From: a virus
Direction: 5' to 3' (one strand)
IMG/VR virus record: IMGVR_UViG_3300017773_000002
Span: 1-64,000 of that record
DNA length: 64,000 bases
The stretch's first letter is position 1. Every line of letters begins with the position of its first letter. A program made the position numbers and the translations under genes. Positions 9,565 to 16,597 of the stretch are shown in pieces. The notes below the pieces were generated by a model. That model searched no databases. It was given only the letters and a program-made list of their open reading frames with translations, and was not told where the DNA came from.

Positions 9565-10533
9565 ATGAGCATGAATGATGTACTACAAATAGAAACTTCT
9601 GCGACTGTGGGTAAGTGCCCTTGGGGTATTGGGACTCAGGTCTCTAATGACTTATCTCCACAACAAATGATGGAGAAGTCTGGAACTAATTGGACCGTTG
9701 AAAAATGTCCTACCTTTGCTGCAAAGGAAGGCGTAGATCTTATACCTACTGGTAAGGAAGCTCTCGTTCGATCTTCTGACAATAAGGTCCTAACCCAAGT
9801 GGGTGGTAATTGGGAACCCTGTCAAAACGAAACTGCATTTGAATTTTTCAATGAGTACTGCTTAGAGGGTGGTATGGAAATGTCTACTGCCGGTTCTCTG
9901 AAAGGCGGTAAGATGGTTTATGCGATGGCTCGAATCAAAGAGTCCTTCGATATACTTGGTGGTGATCAAGTCGACTCTTATCTTTTATTCTCCAATCCCC
10001 ACGAGTATGGAAAATCAATTGATATTCGATTCACTCCAGTTCGTGTAACATGTATGAACAGTCTTGCGATGGCTCTAAAGGGTCGTGCTATAAATGGTGC
10101 GAAGATTAATCATCGACGTGCGTTTGATGCTGATCATGTCAAAGTGACTATGGGTATCGCACACCGAAGATTTGAGGAATATAAAGAAGTTGCGAAGTTC
10201 CTTGCGAGTAAAAGATTTACTCCGGAATCTTTGATCAAATACTACAACGAAGTTTTCCCTAGAACTTATCAGGGAAAAAATCAAGTTACTGTCAATGAAT
10301 ACAAAGACTTGACCACTAACGGTCAGAAGGCCTTTGATGTTCTTCAGACTCAGCCTGGCGCAGAGTTTGGTAGAGGTTCTTGGTGGCAAGCACTTAACAG
10401 TGTAACTTACTTGACTGATCATGAGATGGGTCGTAGTGCAGATACTCGAATGACTTCTGCTTGGTTTGGTTCTAATCAAAACCGTAAACAAGTCGCACTA
10501 TCTCAAGCAATTGATTTCGCGGAGGCAGCATAA
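9565..10533 (+). CDS. DUF932 / phage-plasmid-like protein
   Basis: A 322-residue member of the DUF932 (TIGR03299-like) family, common in phages and plasmids. Visible family features are the N-terminal GTQVSNDLSPQQMMEKSG region, LVRSSDNKVLTQVGGNWEPCQNETAFEF, RFTPVRVTCMNSLAMAL and a C-terminal GRGSWWQALNSVTYLTDHEMGR. The biochemical role of the family is not established; it may be involved in early DNA metabolism. AGGA about 10 nt upstream supports ATG 9565 (MSMNDV; ATG 9571 is an alternative). It is the first gene of an operon from a strong early promoter. Confidence 0.85.
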   Translation: MSMNDVLQIETSATVGKCPWGIGTQVSNDLSPQQMMEKSGTNWTVEKCPTFAAKEGVDLIPTGKEALVRSSDNKVLTQVGGNWEPCQNETAFEFFNEYCLEGGMEMSTAGSLKGGKMVYAMARIKESFDILGGDQVDSYLLFSNPHEYGKSIDIRFTPVRVTCMNSLAMALKGRAINGAKINHRRAFDADHVKVTMGIAHRRFEEYKEVAKFLASKRFTPESLIKYYNEVFPRTYQGKNQVTVNEYKDLTTNGQKAFDVLQTQPGAEFGRGSWWQALNSVTYLTDHEMGRSADTRMTSAWFGSNQNRKQVALSQAIDFAEAA

Positions 10534-10895
10534 TGAAATTTTTAGATTTTGTAGTAAATTCTTGGAGGTCTGTTATGGACCTCCGATTCAACCCTTTGAG
10601 ATATATTCCTGATCCTGTACTTCAGTCTTATCTTATGTTAGCTTTATTCACTATGTGGAGTGGTTTTTTTGGGTTGATTGCTATCTACTATTTTGGGTGG
10701 CTTGGTTATAGTATTCCTGTTAGTATAGGAGTTCATCTCGCAATACTTATTCCTACAGTTATTACTAATGCAGTATTTTATGATGCAGAAAGGAATAACG
10801 CTCCGTGGTTAATCAAGTGGAAAAATAAGAAAAGCTTACTCAGTTATTTAAAAGGAAAGAATATAGTAAGGTGGGATTTAGACAAAGAAGGATAA
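10533..10895 (+). CDS. Two-pass membrane protein, unknown function
   Basis: A 120-residue protein overlapping the DUF932 stop codon by 1 nt. Two hydrophobic segments are visible (about residues 31-53, LMLALFTMWSGFFGLIAIYYFG, and 60-80, VSIGVHLAILIPTVITNAVF), followed by a basic C-terminal tail (KWKNKKSLLSYLKGK). It probably sits in the inner membrane. No family recognised. Confidence 0.7.
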   Translation: MKFLDFVVNSWRSVMDLRFNPLRYIPDPVLQSYLMLALFTMWSGFFGLIAIYYFGWLGYSIPVSIGVHLAILIPTVITNAVFYDAERNNAPWLIKWKNKKSLLSYLKGKNIVRWDLDKEG

Positions 10896-10923
10896 TAAAA
10901 ATATATATATTATAGGATAAATT

Positions 10924-11235
10924 ATGAAGTATGATAACGGTAAACCCGATTTAAGTTTAATACCACCGGAGGCCTTAGTGGAGATTGCCCACGTAATGAC
11001 ATTCGGTGCGGAAAAGTATGATAGAGATGATTGGAGACATGATGGTGGTAACACCGAGTGGTCTCGAACCTATGCGTCTATCCAAAGACATCTGACATCT
11101 TTTTGGTCGGGTGAGGACTTAGATCCTGAGTCTGGTAGAAATCATTTAGCTCATGCCGCTACTCAACTTCTTATTCTTATGACACACATAAGTGATGGTC
11201 ATTCGGAATGTGATGATAGGTATAAACAGAGATGA
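10924..11235 (+). CDS. DUF5664 / dATP-dGTP diphosphohydrolase-like protein
   Basis: A 103-residue protein with the family hallmarks KYDNGKPDLSLIPPEALVEIA, FGAEKYDRDDWR, RHLTSFWSGEDLDPESG and HLAHAATQLLIL. Such all-alpha NTP pyrophosphohydrolase-like proteins (related to MazG/MazZ) can hydrolyse dNTPs to dNMP and pyrophosphate. PurZ, expected in Z-genome phages, is not in the window, so general nucleotide-pool editing is the safer reading. AGGA lies just upstream of ATG 10924. It overlaps the next gene by 4 nt. Confidence 0.75.
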   Translation: MKYDNGKPDLSLIPPEALVEIAHVMTFGAEKYDRDDWRHDGGNTEWSRTYASIQRHLTSFWSGEDLDPESGRNHLAHAATQLLILMTHISDGHSECDDRYKQR

Positions 11236-11576
11236 AAATAAAAAGATTGTTGTGGAAAATATTTTCTAGTACTGGAGTTATCTGGTTATGGATTGATTTC
11301 CTAAATGAGAATAGAAAATATAACAGAAAGAATTTAATTTTTTATTCTGGTATGTGTTGGTTGTCTTTATTTTCTATTCTATTATCTACAATTCATTCTC
11401 CAATATACGGTTTTATAGCCTGCATCTTACTTATTATGTGGATGTTATTTAACACTCTTTATAGGATATCAGAATCTCTTGGATCTTACTTTATTACTTT
11501 ATTTTGGGTAAGTATTTTTGTGGGTATCTGGTTTTTCCTTGTTATAAATTCTCATATATTTGTGAACTTACCGTAA
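11232..11576 (+). CDS. Multi-pass membrane protein, unknown function
   Basis: A 114-residue hydrophobic protein with about three membrane segments (around 38-56, 58-76 and 84-108). It begins at an ATGA overlap with the preceding gene, implying translational coupling. No motif or family recognised. Confidence 0.65.
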   Translation: MKIKRLLWKIFSSTGVIWLWIDFLNENRKYNRKNLIFYSGMCWLSLFSILLSTIHSPIYGFIACILLIMWMLFNTLYRISESLGSYFITLFWVSIFVGIWFFLVINSHIFVNLP

Positions 11577-11577
11577 T

Positions 11578-11748
11578 ATGGAACTAGACTTTAAATTTAA
11601 ATCCGTTAGTAGAGTAGAAGTTATTGATGGTTCTGGTAGGTCCTATACTAACCTTAAGGTTAAGGATCTTGTTATGTTGTCTCAAGATGAAGGCAAAACT
11701 TTAAAATTATTTATAGATGAAAGGAAAGATTCAAATGAAAAAAGGTGA
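11578..11748 (+). CDS. Small hypothetical protein
   Basis: A 56-residue charged protein (begins MELDFKFKSVSRVEVIDG) starting 1 nt after the preceding stop codon. It overlaps the next start by 14 nt. Codon use and tight spacing support expression. Function unknown; its VEVIDGSGRSY segment may form a small beta structure. Confidence 0.55.
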   Translation: MELDFKFKSVSRVEVIDGSGRSYTNLKVKDLVMLSQDEGKTLKLFIDERKDSNEKR

Positions 11749-12007
11749 AGTGGTATCAGTAGTAAATATGGCTGGAGAGTATGTAGGAAGAATTAAAGAG
11801 GAGTCTTCTACGAAACTTGTATTGGAAAATCCTAGGATGGTTGTTAATGGTGACCAAGGTATGGGATTCGCTATGGGAGTGTGTGTCACTGGGAAGGAAA
11901 ATCCGGAAGAAGTTTCTTTCTATACAGCTGGAATAGTTTTTGTCACTCCGGTAAATGAAGATATAGAGAAGGCATACATAACATCAACAAGTGGGATCAT
12001 AATCTAA
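11735..12007 (+). CDS. Small beta-rich protein, possibly Sm-like fold
   Basis: A 90-residue protein starting at ATG 11735, supported by AGGAAAG at 11721-11727; an in-frame ATG at 11717 lacks a good site. MKKGEVVSVVNMAGEYVGRIKEES followed by a LVLENPRMV strand resembles the first strands of the Sm/Hfq-like proteins common in T4-like marine phages, and the C-terminus (AYITSTSGI) resembles theirs. RNA binding is inference only. It overlaps the next gene by 1 nt. Confidence 0.6.
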   Translation: MKKGEVVSVVNMAGEYVGRIKEESSTKLVLENPRMVVNGDQGMGFAMGVCVTGKENPEEVSFYTAGIVFVTPVNEDIEKAYITSTSGIII

Positions 12008-12684
12008 TGGCTGAAATCACTATCCGAAACAAGGAACTTCTTTCTACTTTAGATGGATTTGTTGAAGATATGTTCAGCAATTCTACATACAAAGATCCCA
12101 AATGCTTTACTTACCATGAAGAGTCTGATATGGAAAGAGGAGAGTACTATTGTTCAGAAGAGTATCTTCAAGATTGTCTAAGTAGATTCCCCACACTGGT
12201 CGGTCCTCCTGATAGATACTTTGCTATTCCTATTGCGAAGTTGGTTAGAGAGTATCCTGACCAGTGGACAGATTATATGCAGAAAGTGAAGTATGACTTT
12301 GCCGCAGACTTGGGTGCTCATACTTCAGCATTATTATCATACTATCCGCCAGGTGGTTTTGTGGGATGGCATACTAACTATGATGCAAATGCGTATCAAG
12401 TTTTATTCACTTGGTCCAAAGATGGTAATGGTTTTTTCCGGTACCGAGACAGTGACGGAAAAATTGTGACGGAACAGGATGTGCCGGGCTGGCAAGCACG
12501 TCATTATTATTTTGGTGCAGAACATGAAGTCGAAGATCATTGTTGGCACTCTGCTTATGCTGGTGGTGAACGTCTTACTCTAGCATATAAGTTTGTTAAT
12601 GATGGTGGTAAACAAAATACAGTAAAGGACGAACAGGCTAGATACCTTAGAGATTTGTTGATAGAAGATATTGAAACCGAATGA
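12007..12684 (+). CDS. 2-oxoglutarate/Fe(II)-dependent oxygenase
   Basis: A 225-residue oxygenase of the type frequent in marine T4-like phages. The jelly-roll core has YYPPGGFVGWHTNYDANAY (proximal metal His in GWHTNYD) and CWHSAYAGGERLTLAYKF (distal His and the 2-oxoglutarate-binding Arg). The carboxylate ligand is offset (HTNYD rather than a clean HxD), as in related phage proteins I recall. The substrate is unknown: protein, nucleotide or glycan hydroxylation are all possible. It overlaps the next gene, a second oxygenase, by 4 nt, so the two are probably co-translated. Confidence 0.85.
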   Translation: MAEITIRNKELLSTLDGFVEDMFSNSTYKDPKCFTYHEESDMERGEYYCSEEYLQDCLSRFPTLVGPPDRYFAIPIAKLVREYPDQWTDYMQKVKYDFAADLGAHTSALLSYYPPGGFVGWHTNYDANAYQVLFTWSKDGNGFFRYRDSDGKIVTEQDVPGWQARHYYFGAEHEVEDHCWHSAYAGGERLTLAYKFVNDGGKQNTVKDEQARYLRDLLIEDIETE

Positions 12685-13391
12685 ATTATGACATAGAAAA
12701 TTTTAATGAATTGGGTTATGTTATAGTTACAGACTTTATGTCTAAAGAAGAACACTTTAATATAAATCAAGAATGTCATATTCAAACAGCATTAGCAACT
12801 TCCCTTAAAGAAAACAAGAATGGTTGGGTGATGAACTCACCAAATAATCCATGTAAGTTAGACGGTGCCTTTAAGTCTAACGATACTTTTAGAGGTGTAG
12901 CATCAAACACCACACTAAAATCTATTGCCAAAAAACTATTAGGAAAGAAAGATATTGATACCTATATATCTAAATTTTTCCCTATGGTCCCGAAGGAAGG
13001 TTTCTCTGTAGATTGGCACCAAGATAACTATTACATTAGAGCAGACTCTTCTAAATTAATAAGTTGTGATTTTTTTGTTAATGGTGCGACTAAAGAAAAC
13101 GGATGTCTCAGAATAATTCCTGAGTCTCATAGAAATATACATGATCATGAGAAAGAGTCTCATGGTTTTTTTAGATGGATGAATGTAAACGAAACTCACC
13201 CCTCTATAATCGATATAGAAATGGAACAACCCTTTGCGGTATTTTTTGATGTCAATTTAGTTCATGGTTGTTATCGTAATACCAGCGAGGCTTCGTATAG
13301 ATATAGTATTGCTTGGGAATATATTGATAGGAAGTATATTCCAAAAACTCATAATGGACATCAATCACAAGATAGGTTAAGAGTACAATGA
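12681..13391 (+). CDS. Phytanoyl-CoA dioxygenase (PhyH)-like oxygenase
   Basis: A 236-residue Fe(II)/2-oxoglutarate oxygenase of the PhyH superfamily. The HxD pair is in VDWHQDNYY; the distal His and 2-oxoglutarate Arg are in FDVNLVHGCYRNTSEASYRYSIAWEY. NGCLRIIPESHR is the typical PhyH strand before the distal His. Family members hydroxylate small molecules; the substrate here is unknown. It starts in a 4-nt ATGA overlap with the other oxygenase, so both likely act in one pathway. It overlaps the next gene by 4 nt. Confidence 0.85.
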   Translation: MNYDIENFNELGYVIVTDFMSKEEHFNINQECHIQTALATSLKENKNGWVMNSPNNPCKLDGAFKSNDTFRGVASNTTLKSIAKKLLGKKDIDTYISKFFPMVPKEGFSVDWHQDNYYIRADSSKLISCDFFVNGATKENGCLRIIPESHRNIHDHEKESHGFFRWMNVNETHPSIIDIEMEQPFAVFFDVNLVHGCYRNTSEASYRYSIAWEYIDRKYIPKTHNGHQSQDRLRVQ

Positions 13392-13594
13392 AAACACCAA
13401 TGACGCAATTTAGAATAGCGCCTGAATTAAAGGAAAGGTTCAGAAAAGTTTGTGAAAAGAAGGGAATATCTATGAGTGATGTTGTCAGAGAGATGATAGA
13501 AGATTATGTTAATCTCAATACAGTGGGATTAGATCAAGATACTAGTGTGGTTATTAATGATGATGTCGATGATGATTGGAGAAGAGTGTTATGA
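13388..13594 (+). CDS. Ribbon-helix-helix DNA-binding protein
   Basis: A 68-residue protein. Its N-terminal 40 residues fit a MetJ/Arc ribbon-helix-helix: TQFRIAPELKERFRKVCEKK forms strand and helix A, GISMSDVVREMIEDYV the turn and helix B. The C-terminus is acidic (DDVDDDWRRVL). Such dimers usually bind short palindromic operators, so it is a candidate regulator for the palindromic early promoters in this window. That link is inference only. Confidence 0.75.
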   Translation: MKTPMTQFRIAPELKERFRKVCEKKGISMSDVVREMIEDYVNLNTVGLDQDTSVVINDDVDDDWRRVL

Positions 13595-13815
13595 GTTTAA
13601 CTATGTTGGACGCACACAAGATATTAGATGATATGGTAGACCCTAATGTAGAATCTGTTATGGATTCTTATAGGTCTAGAGCTAAAGCGGGATTTGATAA
13701 ATATGGAACGGATACCACCAGAACAGATATAGATTTGATGGGTTGGTTAACGCACCTACAGGAAGAACTGATGGACGCTACCATCTACATTGAAAGATTG
13801 AAAAAGGAAATTTAA
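13591..13815 (+). CDS. Small MazG-like/NTP-PPase-related protein
   Basis: A 74-residue all-alpha protein from ATG 13591 (GGAGAAGAG upstream; ATGA overlap with the previous stop). The pattern AKAGFDKYGTDTTRTDIDLMGWLTHLQEELMDATIYI resembles the short phage proteins with an EExxDA helix related to all-alpha NTP pyrophosphohydrolases. It is too short to be a complete MazG fold, so it may act as a dimer. It overlaps the next gene by 1 nt. Confidence 0.6.
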   Translation: MSLTMLDAHKILDDMVDPNVESVMDSYRSRAKAGFDKYGTDTTRTDIDLMGWLTHLQEELMDATIYIERLKKEI

Positions 13816-14582
13816 TGTTACTTACTTCTGGTTGTAGTTTTGTTTGGGGTGATGAGTTGCCTGGGTTTGATGAAAATCCTCCTTCCCATTGGGATTATAC
13901 ATTCACACATTTATTATCAGAAAAATTAAATACTAACTACATTAACCTAAGTTCTTGCGGCGGTTGTAACGATAAAATATTTCGTGATGTTATTGATTAC
14001 CTATCAAACCCTAAAAATATTGTTCCGACACATATGGTAATCATATGGACCGCTTGGCAGAGAAGAGAAGTTTCTGAAAACATTCCGTTATCGGAAGAGA
14101 TATCTAGAGGACTGAAAAGAGATCTGAATATGAGTCAATATTCTGTTTGGAGGTTAAGAAATGTTTATAATAGAGATATTCGAAATGCATTAAAAATTTA
14201 TTATGGTTCAAGTTATGACTTTAAAACAGATTTAATTCATGGATTGTCAAAAATAAAGGCTATGGAAATTATATGCGAGTCAAAGGGAATAAATCTTGTT
14301 CAGGGGGTATTCCATAGGAATTGCTGGTCTAATTTACTTTCAACATTAGAATGTACTGAGGATGATAAAGAATACCCAGGCAAAAAAGAACAGATAGAAT
14401 GGATAAAAGAATCTCTCGGAAATTTAAAACCTAATAGTAGATTAGGTATGGGAAAATACAAAGATTTTTATACTCTCGCAGAAGAAAATGATGATGTTCT
14501 AAGATATGGCCATCCGGGCATAAAAAGTAATAAAAAATTTTCTGAAATACTATTCGAAATATTTTCAGAAAAAGAGATTTAA
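13815..14582 (+). CDS. SGNH-hydrolase-like protein
   Basis: A 255-residue protein with a block I motif LTSGCSFVWGDEL (GxSxxxG) at the N-terminus, an HMVIIWTAWQRRE strand in the middle and a C-terminal RYGHPGIKSNKKF resembling the block V Asp/His region. SGNH enzymes are esterases or lipases and can de-acetylate glycans. Phage copies of this type are widespread but uncharacterised. The catalytic Asp is not evident in the usual DxxH spacing, so activity is uncertain. It is the last gene before the stem-loop and late-promoter region at 14.58-14.73 kb. Confidence 0.65.
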   Translation: MLLTSGCSFVWGDELPGFDENPPSHWDYTFTHLLSEKLNTNYINLSSCGGCNDKIFRDVIDYLSNPKNIVPTHMVIIWTAWQRREVSENIPLSEEISRGLKRDLNMSQYSVWRLRNVYNRDIRNALKIYYGSSYDFKTDLIHGLSKIKAMEIICESKGINLVQGVFHRNCWSNLLSTLECTEDDKEYPGKKEQIEWIKESLGNLKPNSRLGMGKYKDFYTLAEENDDVLRYGHPGIKSNKKFSEILFEIFSEKEI

Positions 14583-14583
14583 A

Positions 14584-14591
14584 TATAAATA
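14584..14591 (+). promoter_or_regulatory. T4-type late promoter box (TATAAATA)
   Basis: An exact TATAAATA match overlapping the end of the SGNH gene by no more than its stop region. It is followed directly by a large stem-loop, so its transcript would start within the stem. Weaker candidate than the box at 14681. Confidence 0.45.
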
Positions 14592-14628
14592 GGTTTATAT
14601 CCCTTGATGCTACCTTGGGATCTAAACC
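14592..14628 (+). other. 12-bp imperfect stem-loop before the curli cassette
   Basis: GGTTTA-T-ATCCC (14592-14603) pairs with GGGAT-C-TAAACC (14617-14628), 11 pairs with one internal T/C mismatch, around a 13-nt loop. No U-tract follows, so it is not a standard intrinsic terminator. It could be an RNA-processing, attenuation or stability element between early and cassette genes. Confidence 0.6.
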
Positions 14629-14680
14629 ACCTGAGTATGTGGAAAACTGCTCTTTTATTTAATTTAGAGATCGATTCTGT

Positions 14681-14688
14681 TATAAATA
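14681..14688 (+). promoter_or_regulatory. T4-type late promoter box for the curli cassette
   Basis: TATAAATA followed by GTAGTATAAT, 38 nt before the ATG at 14726. The same arrangement (TATAAATAGTxGTATAAT) occurs at 26901-26918. No -35 hexamer fits the TATAAT here, so late (gp55-type) transcription is the likelier use. The predicted leader is about 30 nt. Confidence 0.65.
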
Positions 14689-14725
14689 GTAGTATAATTT
14701 ATTTGACATATACGATACTACTAGA

Positions 14726-15004
14726 ATGAACTTTCTTACAATGGTAACTGATGTAGGTTTTCCTATTGCCTCCGCTCTCGCTGGGGGTTTCTTTGTATTC
14801 CTAACTTTACGATTTATTCTTGATGGTGTTCTTAGTGACATAAAAACCCAACGTGGGTTTGCAAAATCCTTAGACAATCGTGTCAAAACTATGAACAATG
14901 AACTTGTTCGTGTCGATGTTCTTATGTGTCAAGCATTTGGAGTTGCTCCGGATGTAGATAGAATTGCGCGAGCTGACGGACAAAAGGATGCGAGAAAGGA
15001 TTGA
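14726..15004 (+). CDS. Small membrane protein upstream of csgF (first of a pair)
   Basis: A 92-residue protein with one N-terminal membrane segment (about 10-33, VGFPIASALAGGFFVFLTLRFIL) followed by a likely coiled helix (SLDNRVKTMNNELVRVDVLM). The layout recalls holin-like or BhlA-like phage proteins. It shares the pattern 'GFPIxxAxxxGxFxFxxxxxIx...LDNRVxxxxNxLxRxxxxM' with the next gene, so the two are paralogues. A late promoter box lies 38 nt upstream. A role in membrane permeabilisation or as cassette accessory is inference. Confidence 0.65.
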   Translation: MNFLTMVTDVGFPIASALAGGFFVFLTLRFILDGVLSDIKTQRGFAKSLDNRVKTMNNELVRVDVLMCQAFGVAPDVDRIARADGQKDARKD

Positions 15005-15267
15005 TGGAAGAATTGACTATTGCTGATGCTATAAGTAAATATGGGTTTCCCATTATTGCAGCATTTGGATTGGGTTACTTTATATTTTATATCTGGAAGT
15101 GGGTTACGACAGAAGTTGACCCTGTAGTTTCAGAATCTCATATGACATTGATAGCACTTATTGACAGGGTTAGAATGTTGGATAATGATTTGATTCGTAT
15201 GAAAACTAAATTGGACATGATAATTCAGGAGAAAGAGAATGAAAAAAATAACCGGAACATTGATTAG
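15004..15267 (+). CDS. Small membrane protein upstream of csgF (second of a pair)
   Basis: An 87-residue protein from ATG 15004 (1-nt overlap with the previous stop; the in-frame TTG at 15001 is not needed). A membrane segment (about 10-32, KYGFPIIAAFGLGYFIFYIWKW) is followed by an amphipathic helix with LIDRVRMLDNDLIRMKTKLDMII. It is a diverged copy of the preceding gene. Its end overlaps csgF by 29 nt, so it is probably co-expressed with the secretion genes. Holin-like function or a membrane adaptor are both possible. Confidence 0.65.
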   Translation: MEELTIADAISKYGFPIIAAFGLGYFIFYIWKWVTTEVDPVVSESHMTLIALIDRVRMLDNDLIRMKTKLDMIIQEKENEKNNRNID

Positions 15268-15709
15268 TTTATTACTATGTGCAACTTACTCTTACTCAGA
15301 TCAAATTACTCATAAGTTTAAATCTCCTTCTTTTAGTGGTATAGGAACTTCTTCACATTATCTTACTATCGAGAATCAAGAAAGATCTCGTAGGGAAGAA
15401 ATAAAGGATGATATAGAATCGGCAATCGCACAAGCTGAAAGAGATGCAAACAATACTACGCAAGCAAAGTTCTTGCGTAATTTAGAAAGTAGAATATACG
15501 CACAGATTGCCAAACAATTGGTAGACAATATGTTTGGTAATACAGATTCCTCGGAGTCTGGTTTTTTTGAGATTGAAGGAAACTCTATCACCTATGAAAC
15601 TATATACGGTGGTGGAGCTGATGGTACTGATGTGATAAGAATCACGGTAGTCAGTGAAGATGGAACTGTTACTACTTTGGATGTTCCTATCGGTGCTGGT
15701 GGATTTTAA
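15239..15709 (+). CDS. csgF: CsgF-like curli assembly protein
   Basis: In curli systems CsgF is secreted through CsgG, stays bound at the pore exit and couples nucleation to secretion. This 156-residue protein has a signal peptide (MKKITGTLISLLLCATYSYS, cleavage near 20). The mature start DQITHKFKSPSFSGIG matches the CsgF N-terminus ('TxxFRNPNFGG' type) that plugs CsgG. A helix follows (about 50-95), then a beta-rich C-terminus ending TTLDVPIGAGGF. It overlaps csgG by 1 nt, the same csgF-csgG adjacency as in bacterial curli operons. No CsgE or CsgD is seen nearby. AGGAGAAAGAG upstream is a strong ribosome-binding site. Confidence 0.85.
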   Translation: MKKITGTLISLLLCATYSYSDQITHKFKSPSFSGIGTSSHYLTIENQERSRREEIKDDIESAIAQAERDANNTTQAKFLRNLESRIYAQIAKQLVDNMFGNTDSSESGFFEIEGNSITYETIYGGGADGTDVIRITVVSEDGTVTTLDVPIGAGGF

Positions 15710-16596
15710 TGAGACTAATTTTATTATCTCTTATTATTCTATCGGGTTGCGCTGGAATACCTAAACCATCCATAATAGATTGTGAAGATCGAGTAGGTCT
15801 TCTAAACAAATATGTTTATGAGTGTAGAGAAAGTGCTGAGGTTGTGACTTTACCGGCTTCGGAGAAACTTGCGAATCTTCCGGCAGCTAAGGTTAAACCT
15901 ATAGTTGCGGTTTACAGTTTTAAAGACTTGACGGGTCAAAGAAAAAGTCGAGATAACATTGCGGACTTTTCTACTGCGGTAACCCAAGGAGCGGAAGCGT
16001 TTGTAATAGACGCATTAAAAACTGCGGGCAAAGGTTCGTGGTTTCGGGTTGTCGACCGAGTAGGGTTAGACAACCTTGTTAGAGAGAGACAGATTATAAG
16101 ATCTGCGAGAGAAGAGTGGGAGAAAAAAGATAAAAACAATAAACTCGACCCTCTTTTGTTCGCCGGTATTATTATTGATGGAGGGATCATAGGTTATGAT
16201 ACTAACATCGAAAGTGGTGGTAGGGGAGCTAGGTACCTAGGTCTGGGGAAAAGTTCTCAATATAGGAGGGATTCGATTGTCATAAGTCTTAGGGCAACAT
16301 CGACTCTCACTGGTGAAATATTGCTTAATGTACAGACAAGGAAATCTATATTGTCTGCTGGCGGTGGTTATGATGTCTTTAGGTTTGTTGATATGGATAC
16401 CAAACTTATAGAATTCGAAGATGGAAATGGTTTCAACGAAAGTGTCACATATGCAACACGTGCCGCAGTAGAAGAAGCTGTATTAGAACTAATTTACCAA
16501 GGTCATGATAGAGGATATTGGATTTTAGAAAAGAACCATAGACATCCACACAATAGTGATGGAACTAATAATAAACACTCTTTAAAGGGAGAATAA
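15709..16596 (+). CDS. csgG: CsgG-like outer-membrane secretion lipoprotein
   Basis: Lipoprotein that forms the nonameric curli export channel in the outer membrane. At 295 residues it is close to bacterial CsgG (277). The lipobox LSGC places the lipidated Cys at 14. Family features seen: IVAVYSFKDLTGQRK, GAEAFVIDALKTAGKGSWFRVVDRVGLDNLVRERQIIRSARE, LLFAGIIIDGGIIGYDTNIESGGRGARYLGLG and DSIVISLRATSTLTGEILLNVQTRKSI, which cover the periplasmic domain and transmembrane hairpins. The constriction-forming region is present. A short tail (NHRHPHNSDGTNNKHS) extends past the family end. It sits between csgF and two curlin-like genes. Confidence 0.93.
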   Translation: MRLILLSLIILSGCAGIPKPSIIDCEDRVGLLNKYVYECRESAEVVTLPASEKLANLPAAKVKPIVAVYSFKDLTGQRKSRDNIADFSTAVTQGAEAFVIDALKTAGKGSWFRVVDRVGLDNLVRERQIIRSAREEWEKKDKNNKLDPLLFAGIIIDGGIIGYDTNIESGGRGARYLGLGKSSQYRRDSIVISLRATSTLTGEILLNVQTRKSILSAGGGYDVFRFVDMDTKLIEFEDGNGFNESVTYATRAAVEEAVLELIYQGHDRGYWILEKNHRHPHNSDGTNNKHSLKGE

Positions 16597-16597
16597 T

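Noticed and set aside
10924-11235. Evidence of a Z-genome (2-aminoadenine) phage
   Set aside because: DUF5664-like proteins are also found in normal phages, and no PurZ or matching polymerase type is seen.
14703-14708. TTGACA before the curli cassette as an early promoter
   Set aside because: No -10 hexamer lies 17 nt downstream; the spacer would run into the gene start.
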